NCBI GenBank assembly: GCA_001949185.1 | Contig: BDGG01000007.1 | Span: 1,012,730 to 1,076,729, forward strand | Direction: 5' to 3' | Source of the DNA: Ramazzottius varieornatus | Lineage: Eukaryota; Tardigrada; Eutardigrada; Parachela; Ramazzottiidae | Length of the DNA stretch: 64,000 bases | Shown: in pieces, positions 33,924 through 43,814 of the stretch | How positions within the stretch are numbered: the stretch's first letter is position 1 | How the letters are laid out: each line of letters starts with the position of its first letter | The notes under the pieces: generated by a model | Told to the model about the DNA's origin: nothing | Databases searched by the model: none | What the model saw: only the letters and a program-made list of their open reading frames with translations | Program-made: the position numbers and the translations under genes

Positions 33924-34492
33924 GGTTGGAAGTGGGGTGGATAGAAGGCTTCCGCGGGCAGCAGAAGGATGCAGCAAGGGAAGGATGTTTGACAGTTTGA
34001 GGAAGACTGTAAAGAGGTCGAAGGAACTTATCCAAGATTGCACTGCAACCAGAAGAATTCCTTCACAAACGAGACAGCTACTTTGCAGATAGATCATCCA
34101 AAAACCTAACACATCTATGAATTACAAGATTCTTGGTTCCACACTTACGTAAATTCGTGGGAAAGGATCGTGATGCTGATAGAGACGCTGCTGGTGATAT
34201 GCCACGCTACCGACTACTCAAGCTGTGTTCTTCCAGTCTTCCGCTCGCAAACGAACTCTAATAACCCTAAAGTATCACGAAGAACTGCAAGCTAAGGCAA
34301 ATCTCAGGAACGACAGGGCTGGGAGATAAAGACCACAAGAAACGCGGAGATATCTAGATTTGACGAACGCGAAAATCCACGCTGACCCCAAAATTCCCCT
34401 GTGGCATCGATGACATCACCCAGAAACAGTCCTACGTAGCTTTTGATTTACTTGATTAGGCTCTTTTCTATCCAGTATTTAATCCAGCATCC
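33924..34492. other. 5' flank of Elongin A
   Basis: The Elongin A frame remains open upstream of the chosen ATG to 34,112 (an ATG there would add about 60 hydrophobic residues). The chosen ATG at 33,923 fits the family N-terminus better. No other gene is seen. Confidence 0.35.
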
Positions 34493-35414
34493 ATGGGTGG
34501 CGGCGCCATAGAATAATGACGAGCATTACACGCAGATGGTCTGTGTAATGTAAAGTGTAATGTAAAATAGTGTAATTGTAAAAGTGTAGTTACATTTTAC
34601 ACTAGTTTACATTTTACAGACCGAGCGGTTTATACCGCCTAAAAGTGACAAGGAGCGACGAAAACGACGAACCAGCTATGTCTATGTTTGCATAGAATAT
34701 AGATCTTAGTAATTGTCTTCCAGACAAAGATAAAAATACGGTTGCAAAATGACCTTACTCAGGAAGATTCTAGCATCTTTCCGCGTAAGTCAGCCGAATT
34801 TTAGATTTCTGGCGGCAAAATACTCAGAAATACCGCAGATTCTGGCAGGTAAAAAGTTGTAATTAAATTTTACATTTACGTTACAACTTCCCCGTGGTTG
34901 TAATGTCGTGTAAAAGTGTAATTGTAATGTAAAATGTAATGCTCATCGTTACCATAGAATCCTCAGACCAACCCCTGGCCGTAAGCAGTGACACCTGGGC
35001 AAGTGGTCCTCTGTGCCAGCCGTTGATTGGATTACTTTCTCGAAATCACAAGGCCGCAGCACGCTCCGGCATAGAATTGCTGGAAATACTCCATTTCCTG
35101 AATAAATCTGCGATTGGCTCAATTCGACTACTTTGTTCAGCATCTTTAGCTGTTCAGCGTTCGAGTGCATCTAATCAAGTCAAACGGTGTCGCAACCGCT
35201 GTTTTTAGGTCCGTGTCGTCATGTTCTGATGCTCACTGCACACCTGCGCTCGACACCTGTTCCTTCATTCGCCAAATTCGACAAAAAACTGAGAATTTCC
35301 AGCAAGTCTACTTCAGTCCGGCAGCGCTAATCAGTTGAGTGGCCCCCTAAAGCTGTCACTCCTTACAGCCAGGTGCTGGTCTGAAGATTCTATGGCGCAG
35401 CCACCGATGCCACT
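34493..35414. mobile_element. Large fold-back element split by a nested MITE
   Basis: The left arm (34,493-34,513 continuing at 34,952-35,005) and right arm (35,343-35,414, inverted) share about 50 bp at roughly 90% identity. Both contain GCCATAGAATC, TCAGACCA and CCTGGC...GTAAG...AGTGACA in order. The left arm is interrupted by the 438-bp hAT-like MITE at 34,514-34,951; the right arm shows the uninterrupted site. The interior carries no recognisable gene. Confidence 0.6.
34514..34951. mobile_element. 438-bp hAT-type MITE with 8-bp target duplication
   Basis: Ends are inverted copies: TAATGACGAGCATTACA at the left and the complement of TAACGATGAGCATTACA at the right. The element is flanked on both sides by the same 8 bp, CCATAGAA (34,506-34,513 and 34,952-34,959), the duplication size typical of hAT. 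The interior near both ends is low-complexity GTAATGTAAAA. There is no coding capacity. The inverted arm of the host element carries one CCATAGAA, confirming the empty site. Confidence 0.8.
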
Positions 35415-35846
35415 GCCAGTTAGAGCACGGAATCTGGCCGCATGCGCTGCCCTGTACTGTAGCTGTGCTGTGCTGCAGTACAGCTGCAGCGCGTGAACTG
35501 ACGAAATTTGTGCGACACAGCGCAGCACAGCATACAGCAGAAAGCCATAGACTGTCGCCCAGATGCACCTACCGAAACCTAACAAAAATTACAGTTCTTG
35601 GGCATTCGAACGTCAACCGTCTCAGCTTTGCCGTACTTTAGGGCGACGTTCTCCACGTTCCCTACCGATTTCGCTGTCCGAATTACAACTCACGTCAATA
35701 CATCGGCGTTCCGCGCAGTTGCACCAGGTCAACGTGCAGCAGCAGCATAGCTGCTTAGCCACTGGGCATGAAAGTTGTGCAGCACAGCGATCTGGTAAAC
35801 ACGGGCAGAACAGTTACAGCGTACTTTTGGACCTGCGGCCCAGTGC
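35415..35846. other. Non-coding stretch between two transposons
   Basis: Contains a CTG/CAG-rich self-complementary patch around 35,455-35,490 and no recognisable gene. Confidence 0.35.
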
Positions 35847-36783
35847 TAGGGTTGTTAATGGATGGATAAGCGGATGGATAAGAACTTATCCGGATACCAT
35901 TTGGATGGATAAAAGGTTTATCCGTATTCAGCTTCTTGGATAAAACTTTTATCCGGATTATCCGAATATTATCCGGTTAAACCAATTACATACAAACATG
36001 TTCAATCACTAGAGCCAAACCGAAACTACCAAACTTTGTAGCGTATCCATTCATCGTCTGTCATCATTGCTACCACAGCTTCAAAAACCACCGTTCAAGA
36101 GTTCAGACATAACTTGAAGGGCCTCAGTTTCTAGGCGGTTATGAAGGACTGTGACGTATCGACCACAACCAGAGAATGCCCTCTCAGGAGGTACAGAAGA
36201 AGCCTATGCAGCCAGAACATCCTTCGCAATGCGGTAACATGTCGGATAGCGGCTTTCCGACATGCTCCAAAATTCAAGGACATCTCGTTTGACTGATTCC
36301 TTTGGATCCAGGAAGAATTGGTCATCTTCGTTAAGCTGGGAGTCTGCTGCCGAAGTGACTTACACCATCGTCCGTTCGCGGATAGACAGCTGCGTATTCG
36401 GAGGTGGAGTAGTAAAGTTCTCAGCAATGTCGGAACTTCCTCTTTGGCTGTAATAAAAAAACTTACAAACAGCACGAGCTATAGTTCGTAAGAACGGAAG
36501 AGTGTAACGAGAAACAATGTTTAATAAGCCGACTTCCGGTAGGCTTTCAACAGCAGAGAGATTGCGCGTCGTTACGATTCTTTCAGACTGCTACGTAACG
36601 TTAGCAAGACGAGTTGGGCTGTTCTGCTTTGATTGTCTGTTTTATTGATTCAGGTAGGTTTATCCTCGGATGGATAAGAGTTTTATCCGATTAGGAGCTG
36701 GATGGATAAAATTCTTATCCAATCCATGTTTTATCCGGACATATCCGGATAAATCCGTTGTGGATGGATAATTAACATCCCTA
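35847..36783 (-). mobile_element. Decayed hAT transposon, 937 bp
   Basis: The left end begins TAGGGTTGTTAAT and the right end is the inverse of TAGGGATGTTAAT (12 of 13 match). The 8-bp duplication CCCAGTGC flanks it at 35,839-35,846 and 36,784-36,791. Sub-terminal regions are packed with GGATGGATAA and TTATCCGG motifs, likely transposase binding repeats. On the minus strand, about 36,130-36,335, a frame encodes the hAT C-terminal dimerisation region: a VLEFWSMSESRYP block, then after one in-frame TAG, ASSVPPERAFSGCGR. Only this last part of the transposase remains, so it is an internally deleted, non-autonomous copy. Confidence 0.85.
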
Positions 36784-36929
36784 CCCAGTGCTCTACTGCC
36801 AGTATCCAGGAAATTACTGTACTTCATTTTTCCGAAATTCCGATGCCTTCTCAGATTTTGTTCATTCTATCGATGAAATTTTGTGCTGTCTAGGGATTGC
36901 TGACTGTACTGAAGACACCGTACGTGACG

Positions 36930-38347
36930 ATGGACTTCGCGGCACCGGAACTGGAGTTTGCGCGGAAGCTGGCCGCAAACGATAAGCTTCAACGAGACCG
37001 GGCGATGCGCAATCTTTGGCGATGGCTCCGCTCCCAGAGCTCGAAAGGCAAAAGTAAGCTGACTGGATCCTCTAAAAACGTATGGTTATCCGTAGTATCG
37101 GTCTTCTTTTCCAAATTCCTAGAGTTCACACAGAAAGAATTACTGCTCGTCTGGAAAGGACTTTACTACTGCATGTGGATGAGCGACACTCCCCTGGCGC
37201 AAGTAAGTCCCTGGTTTCGTTCGCGGACCTTTTTGGACTCGCGAAACCACTGCTGGAGTTTCAGACGAATTCTGCCTGAATGGTTGTACAGTAATTCGTA
37301 CAGCTCGTGTCGGACTTTTTCCTCCCAGACAGGAAGAGCATGAAGATGCTTTTCTTCTCTTCTGGCTCAGTAGTGAGTACGCCGTAAGGGACCCGTTGGG
37401 TTTCGGGGTGTAGCGCACGGGCTTTCTTTGACTTTTGGGGCTTGTAGCACGGCCTCTTCCGCATTGATCGGTTTGCCCGGGTTTGGCAACTTTGGCTCTT
37501 TTTCCAGGAGGACCTGACGGAAAACATTGTGAAGCTTGCCGATTGCTTCGAAAGTCAACCTTCCAGCTTGCTCAGTTTCTTCGACGCATTTTTCCAGACC
37601 ACGGCAAAGGAGTACTCACGGCTGGACCGATTTAGGCTCGACAAGTACCTCATGGTAAGGCAGTGAATGAGTTTCCCGTCAAACATGACTGTTAAATATT
37701 GTTTCTCTTTTTTCTTATCTTAGCTCACAAGAAGGATGCTGCGCCGCATCCTACGGACTCTCGATAGTAAGGGCTGGAAGAAACAAACCGTCCGAAAATA
37801 CTTTGAGCGTTTTCAGCATCACGTTTTTTCCGGCGACGAAACCAAGTGCCCCGAAGGCCTTCAGAACTTCTGCAATGAAATATTCCTCGACGAACTCACC
37901 AAGGTTCTCTCTCCCGAGGAAGAAGAAGAGCAAGAAACCAATGGCCGGAATAAAGTGGATTTGACCGTAATGTGGATCGTGTTTTGCGATTCGGTCCTGT
38001 TGACAAAATCGTAAGTCGATCTTATCGTTCTTAAAAGAAATGGAATTAAGTTAATTTGATTTTTGTTGTTCTTAACCAGGCCCTTCTTACGCAATTCCAT
38101 CACGAAGAATCTGTTTGAAGAACTCTTGCGACACGAAGAAGTACGGGGAGCAGTCGACTTGAAAGAAATCTCGTCTTACGCATTCGAAAAAGGCAAAGAC
38201 GAAAATTGTCCGGTCAGACATCGGAAAGCTCTTTACCATATTTACAGTTTATTCAAGTCTTCCTTGGGTAGAATAACATCACAAACTTTAAAGAGTAGTT
38301 CTACTGTTGAAGAAACAAATGACAAAGAAATGAAGAATGTTGAATGA
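36930..38347 (+). CDS. RRP1: RRP1 / Nop52 ribosomal RNA processing protein
   Basis: RRP1 is a nucleolar factor for processing of pre-rRNA to the large subunit rRNAs. Five exons join in frame: 36,930-37,053, 37,123-37,202, 37,508-37,654, 37,724-38,010 and 38,080-38,347, giving 301 aa. Conserved family blocks occur in order: FARKLAANDKLQRDRAMR, LLLVWKGLYYCMWMSDTPL, the FFQTTAKEYSRLDRFRLDKY helix pair, FCNEIFLDELTKV, FCDSVLLTKS and the NSITKNLFEEL helix. The N-terminal Nop52 domain is therefore complete. The variable basic C-terminal region found in yeast and human (461 aa in human) is short here. An AATAAA lies 66 nt after the stop. A hAT element ends about 150 bp upstream of the ATG. Confidence 0.93.
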
Positions 38348-38794
38348 ATTTTATTCTGAACGGCAAAGTTTTTTGCTCAGCAGGAGAAACAGAGGTAAAC
38401 TGCGAAAATCAGAAATAAAATAAATCGAAGATGTTTATTGAGGACGATGAATTTTCGTTCTGTAAAACGTACATCGTTTCATCTGATTGTCGTGAAACTC
38501 GAGCAAAGACACTGTGATCGAGCACATCATTCCTATCAAACCGTGGTGAATCCGATGGCTTACTTTGTTCACTTTGAATCATCTCGCATCTTTTCTTATA
38601 AGACTTGTATGGCCTCACAATAAACACACCTGCCAGGTATTCTTACGAGGAAATCGCGGTAATACTAGCTTCATAATAATTCAACGGTTCTTAAGGCTAT
38701 AATCAATTGAGAGGTTGTCAGCTGCTTGGCGGGCCATTTTTTATTTGTGCTATAAGGCTCCAGCGTAGTATTAGTATTTTGTCACTTTCAGTTC
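38348..38794. other. 3' flank of RRP1 and upstream region of the Gly-rich gene
   Basis: Holds the RRP1 polyadenylation signal AATAAA at 38,414-38,419. No gene is seen. Confidence 0.4.
38414..38419 (+). terminator. Polyadenylation signal of RRP1
   Basis: AATAAA (overlapping a second copy) 66 nt downstream of the RRP1 stop. Confidence 0.55.
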
Positions 38795-38975
38795 TTTCTA
38801 GTTCCTACTATCACAGTATATTCCTTTCGCTTTATCGGTATCACGCATCCTCGATTAAAAATGAGAAACGTAAGTTGGGAATCTCGGCAAGTAAGATCTA
38901 CTAGATCGTTTTTAATCGAGGATGCGTGATACCGATAAAGCGAAAGGAATATACTGTGATAGTAGGAACTAGAAA
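38795..38975. repeat. Perfect 67-bp inverted repeat straddling the Gly-rich gene start
   Basis: The left arm 38,795-38,861 and right arm 38,909-38,975 are exact reverse complements over 67 bp, separated by 47 bp. The left arm covers the presumed 5' UTR and touches the A of the start codon. The right arm lies in intron 1. A perfect match of this length implies a very recent inverted duplication, gene conversion, or an assembly fold-back. Confidence 0.85.
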
Positions 38976-39874
38976 AAACGATCTGGGCGACAATGTTTGC
39001 CGAGCTGCTGGTTTTTGAGGCCAGCACCTCTTCTCGAAAGTCCAAATGGTTCTTCTGTCGACAGCTGCTTTTGGTATTTCAGGTACTATCAATTTTTTCC
39101 CTATGCGCGCTCTGCGGAATATCCTTAGCTCAGTTTAGCGGCGGAGGCTTCGGTTCACCAAGCACCACCTATTCCTACTCGCCAGGTTTCGGCTACGGGA
39201 CTGGCGGACTGGGAGGAGGCGGCTATGGCGGACCAGGTGGCCTTGGAGGAGGATATGGTGGCGGTCTGGGAGGCTTTGGAGGGGGACTTGGAGGCCTTGG
39301 TGGTGGACTGGGTGGATTAGGCGGTCTGGGGGGTTATGGAGGAGGACTGGGTGGAGGACTAGGAGGCTATGGCGGACTCGGTGGATTTGGTGGTGGAGGT
39401 CTCGGAGGACCTGGTGGCTACGGGGACCTCGGTGGTTATGGTGGAGGTCTCGGTGGAGGCCTCGGAGGTTACGGCGGAGGATTAGGTGGATATGGTGGTG
39501 GACTAGGAGGTGGGTTGGGCGGATATGGAGGAGGCCTCGGAGGACTAGGGGGTTTCGGATCGGGGCTAGGCGGATATGGTGGTGGCGGTTTCGGTGGCGG
39601 TCTCGGTGGCGGTTATGAAGGACTAGGAGCTTCTTCATCGTACGGTCCTTCGTCCAGCGGTACGTACTGGGTGCAAGATGCAATTACTCACGTGTTTGCC
39701 ATCGGATCGCCAACGCGGTGGTGATGTGGTGTAGGAAGTTGGTGGAGTGCCTCGGAATGCGCTCGTTGGCACACTTTGGCCGGTTATTCAGAAGTTTCAT
39801 AATTATAACGATGTCTGTGCTTTGTAGGGTATGGCGGTCTCGGAACGTTGTACGGAAACTACGGCCGCAAATGA
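38861..39874 (+). CDS. Glycine-rich secreted protein
   Basis: Three exons join in frame: 38,861-38,869, 39,083-39,659 and 39,828-39,874, giving 210 aa. The tiny first exon encodes Met-Arg-Asn and splices (donor GTAAGT) to VLSIFSLCALCGISLA, making a textbook 20-residue signal peptide. The mature protein is about 60% Gly, with repeats of GGYGGGLGG and GLGGLGG, then a Ser-rich patch and the ending YGGLGTLYGNYGRK. Such GGX-Gly/Tyr repeats are typical of cuticle, eggshell, silk or secreted structural proteins and of some antimicrobial Gly-rich peptides. I cannot name an orthologue. An alternative reading without the first exon, from an ATG-like site at 38,993, would give a poor leader. Without the last exon the protein would end in an unrelated tail. 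Confidence 0.75.
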
Positions 39875-40076
39875 GTCATTTGATTACAACGATCTCACTG
39901 TCCCTGTCTAGTGTTCTTGATGAAAGGTTTGTGGTGCTGGCACTACGTAAACTTGCTAATGTGTGGCAACTTCCAACATGCGTTGCTCTTGTATTCTCGG
40001 ATTCAACTGGCCAACGCAATACGCGTAAAACATTGTCTTCCTTTACCACGATATAAAGTGAGCATGAGCGAAGCAA

Positions 40077-40229
40077 ATGTCTTTAATTTGTGTCTTGCTG
40101 AAAATCCTTGCACGGGAGCGGGCGAAGAGCACATACTGCAGGTGTGTCCCTCACCCGGGGTGCACGACGGAGAATCGTCATGACCAGCGTATTGATTGTC
40201 GAGATTCGGTCTATTGCCGGTGTGCTTGA
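40077..40229 (+). CDS. Possible small Cys-rich secreted peptide, 50 aa
   Basis: An intronless 50-codon frame begins MSLICVLLKILA, a short hydrophobic leader, followed by a mature stretch with six Cys in the pattern CRC-(6)-C-(10)-C-(6)-CRC. The start has AAA before the ATG. The spacing does not match any Cys-knot family I can name. At this size an open frame can occur by chance, and the leader is shorter than usual. It lies 200 bp past the Gly-rich gene in the same orientation. Treat as a candidate only. Confidence 0.25.
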   Translation: MSLICVLLKILARERAKSTYCRCVPHPGCTTENRHDQRIDCRDSVYCRCA

Positions 40230-40605
40230 CTTGGGGAAACGCCAAGATGAATGTCAAATTTATACTAACGCCATGCATTCATTAGTTTTGAAAACTGGAC
40301 ATTGGCGTTCATGTCTCGCGAGATCGGTGACGTGTATTTGCGCCGTTCGGCTAACGCATGGGAAGTGGGTCCGAATGTAATAATTGAAATAACACTGTAA
40401 TACCGGGCAATTTGATGCTGGCAGAATACCGGGGGTACAACTAAGTTTCGCAGCCTTTTAACTGGCTGGAAGCACGACAGAGGCGTGTACAGACCAATCA
40501 CGGTGCTACTTCATGAAGTTGCGAACGTTACTGCGCAAAACCAACGTAGTGTTCCGCCACGTGACCGCGGTACGCCAATGTATTTCATTTCAGTTTTCGC
40601 TACAC
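40230..40605. other. Non-coding stretch before the piggyBac remnant
   Basis: No gene recognised. It may include the lost 3' terminal region of the piggyBac element. Confidence 0.35.
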
Positions 40606-41058
40606 TCATTTCCATTCTTTCTTGCTGCAATCTAAACAAACAACACTCTGCTTCGTTAATCTGTGCGCTGCACAAACATGGACGTTACATGAGCCACACA
40701 CAATCATCGTTCTTCGCTCAGTCTTTCTGGGACAGTATCTGCATCTGGTTGACTTCTTGGACGAAACAGTAGCTCGGGCAGTACCAGCAGTTTCGCCCGT
40801 GTCTTCGTTATTTGGTACCACGGAGGCTATGGACTACTTGATGGCGGAGGAAAGGCGTGCCACCGTCGATCGTCGCTGGAACTGTGGCTGCATCAACTGT
40901 TTGCTCATCTTCTGGACAAAGATACGGCGCCGCATGGGCAAGGTAGGATTCCACTCAGGCTTGACTTCGGACCATATTACGTACGCGTTCAGCGCAGAGA
41001 TATCCAGAATGTCAAACGGTGCCATCGGCCATCGGCATGTTTTACGACGGCAGCTGTA

Positions 41059-42293
41059 CTGTATTTCCTCAAGAGTTCTACGCAGCACGTGAATTACACC
41101 CGGGTTGAGACCACACAATCTACACATATAAAATCAACAGTCAGACTACATGGATCAGGACTAAAATCACTCTTCCTCCCAATCTTCGCTTTCTACCGAG
41201 CTGAAGCTACATTCAAATGCACAATCCAGGTCATCCAAGTCTTCAACCAGGTCTTCCTGGCTTGCTAACATGTATAAGGGCTCAGGCATAATTTGAGCAC
41301 CCACAAAAGAATTTTTACTGTTGTCACTTTAATTTTCTCCCAAGCTTCCGAGACAAAATCGATAAGTTTGATCCATGTTAATTATTTTGAAAGGTGATGT
41401 TCTCCTTATTGAAACGACTTCTTGGATTTTCCAAAGAAACGACTCTTCTGAAATCTGTAATCAAAATGCGTAGTAACGAAAAACACGTACTGCATCATAA
41501 AGCGGAGTATGACGTCGCGATATAAATAGGACATAAACGTTTCACAAAATGCGGATTATTTTACTTTTGTTGACGTCATGAGTTTCGCGCAACAATGTTT
41601 TTATCATACCAGATCTTCCTCCGTTCGTTCTAATTCCCGACCAATCTTTGTCGTTGCTCTTGTGACGATATTGTATCTTTTTCTGAACCTCTCAACCCAG
41701 CCTCTCGAAGCTTTGAATTCGAGAATCTTCATTTCCTTCGCTACAAGCCCTATCTTTTGAAGATCGAAGTTTCGCGTCGGCAGGTACTTCTCTGGTCGAT
41801 CCATATATCGACTGTACACCTCTTCTTCGAGCCTTGGATAAAAAATCTTTCTTCCGGCTTTTGATATTTTCGGGCAACTGACCGTTCCTGACAATGGATA
41901 ATACAACGTACATCGTGACTGTCGATCAATTTAGCTTATTTGAAACTTCAGTATCTTACTTCCATCTTCAAAGCGTAGATTCATGAATACCAACGGTTTT
42001 CGCGTAGCCACGCAGACTTCCTTCCCATCTTTCTAGCGCTAGCAGATGCCGCTGAGCCTCACCCAAGGTGTGAGTATCGTGATGGCACCTATTTTCCATG
42101 ATGCAACAGAACAACACGAGACGAACAGTTATACGTTCCGCACAAGATTAAAGCGAGTAGAATTGATCAGAATTTTCCACTGTCATGGCTTGTATTGGAA
42201 AATCAAACAATCAACGCATCTCATGTCAAGATATACACGGGTGATATGTACTGGTCCTATGACGTACTGCGTAGAACTCTTGAGGAAATTCAG
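41059..42293 (-). mobile_element. Tc1/mariner-pogo (Tigger-like) element nested in piggyBac
   Basis: 1,235 bp with terminal inverted repeats of about 30 bp. The left end begins CTGTATTTCCTCAAGAGTTC and the right end is its inverse with few changes. TA dinucleotides flank both sides (41,057-41,058 and 42,294-42,295), the Tc1/mariner target signature. Removing the element and one TA rejoins the piggyBac frame across a Tyr codon. Inside, on the minus strand at 41,604-41,906, a frame carries a CENP-B-type helix-turn-helix (ASRGWVERFRKRYNI). The DDE catalytic part is gone, so this is an internally deleted copy. Confidence 0.85.
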
Positions 42294-42395
42294 TAGTTCC
42301 CTGTAAGCTGGTCCAGAGTATCGACTCTTGCTTTGGTCCGGTTATACTCAGCGACGATTTGTGGCTTTTCCTCTTCCGACTGCTCGTCAATTTCC

Positions 42396-43814
42396 CTGAA
42401 ATTAGATTTGCTCATGGCGTCACTTGGGAGATAGATAGATTTATTGAGCCTTGACAATCTAGTCGACGGCTTCCTCGATCGTCAGAGGATAACGAAGCAT
42501 CAAAATACAGTACTAACAGCTTTGGCAAGTAGAAGCGAAGGGCTTGCGCGGTGTGCCGATCGACCCCAAGTTGATCTTCACATCCGATCGACCCGTACCG
42601 ACGGGGCTGTTGGTAACCGCTGATGCATGGTAGGAGCTGGCTCGAGAGACGCGAAGGCAGGACGGCTGGACGGCTGGATGGCCAGAGCGCCAGGGCTGAT
42701 GGATAGTACAGCTGGTTGGGTCGCTGCAGTGGCTAGTTGGTTCGCTGTCATCCCCTGTAGGATCAGCCACTCATCGACTGTAAATCTCGGTTGAGCGAGA
42801 GTTCCTAGCAGAGGCGTACCCGCTGAGAGACCGAGGGAAAAGCCAAACGGGGGTCCTAGCGGGAAACCTATAGGAAATCCCGTAATCAGTCCTGACATTT
42901 GGTAAGGAACAGGCTCCAATCATCCCACCAAACATGCTGAAGGGGAAATTCATAATCTGAAAATAGCATTTGGTTACTTCCTATGTCCGGTCGATACAGC
43001 TCGGGAACCTGAGTTCGCAGAGGTCGCCTGTAAGGTCTCGACGAGGAGCGTCAAGAAGAGGACATATAGCCAAAAAATGCGGTCTGTTTTCGATTCCGAC
43101 TTAGCAGAGACGGCACTTCCGGTCTTCCCGGTGAATGCGAGTGGTGGATGATCCCCATCGGCCCGCTTCAACTCACAGATTGAACGATTATAAAAGAACG
43201 CGGCACAATGAGTGCGCCAGTCCAACAGGGAACTTAGAACTGTCGAAAAGCCAACTTGACAGTTCATCGGAAGAAAAACCTTCACAAGAAAGTCGAGTTT
43301 TAGTGAGAGAGCAACCATTCTGTGAATGGCTGCAAGAAACTGGTTCTGAGCTAATGCGAAGAACTCAGAGTGGTCAAAGCAGGATATCTTCGCCATTGAG
43401 ACCTCTACAGAGTCTGAATCATTTAGCCCGAAGACAAGCTGCAAGAAGCGGTTGTATATGGTTCCCCGTAACTTACGGTCGGCTGGGATCTGCTTTAGGG
43501 CACAAATTTCAAGCTTGTCCACCGACGAGCGAGCTGTTTTCGTATACAACTGTACTGTTATCTCGGCAATTTGAAAGCTCGGCGGAAGCCGGCCCGTTAT
43601 GTGATACACCGCGTGGTCAGGCGAGGTTCGCCTTAATCCAAGGGATTTGAGACAGCGGGTATGTTTGGCACGTACTTAAATTGAAACTTTAAGTCATCTA
43701 CGTTACACGCAAGCATTGTTACAGACTGCGATTCCGGACATCTGAAAATCGCGAATTACGTCACAACAGAACTTAGTACTAACACAAGAACATTACCGTC
43801 ATGCGTGTACTTAC
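42396..43814. other. 1.4 kb intron-like interval inside piggyBac
   Basis: Contains minus-strand frames of 113 codons (42,578-42,919, Gly/Pro/Phe/Leu-rich with repeated GFPIGFPLG units) and 211 codons (42,974-43,609, with a hydrophobic FWLYVLFLTLLVETLQA stretch). They resemble pieces of a secreted protein, but I cannot join them with consistent phase. Either an intron with chance frames or a foreign insertion. Confidence 0.35.

Noticed and set aside
38795-38975. microRNA precursor
   Set aside because: A perfect 67-bp duplex without bulges is unlike miRNA precursors. A recent inverted duplication or assembly fold-back is more likely.
39135-39683. 182-codon His/Arg-rich minus-strand frame
   Set aside because: It is the antisense shadow of the Gly-rich coding exon: Gly codons read backwards give His, Arg, Leu and Pro. 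The plus strand has signal peptide, splice sites and stop.
42513-43609. Secreted Gly/Pro-rich protein gene inside piggyBac
   Set aside because: The leader-like and GFPIGFPLG-rich frames cannot be joined in phase, and the first is off-frame from the nearest ATG exon. Kept only as an unexplained interval.
43135-43650. 171-codon plus-strand frame
   Set aside because: It overlaps a longer minus-strand frame inside the piggyBac interval and has no motif.
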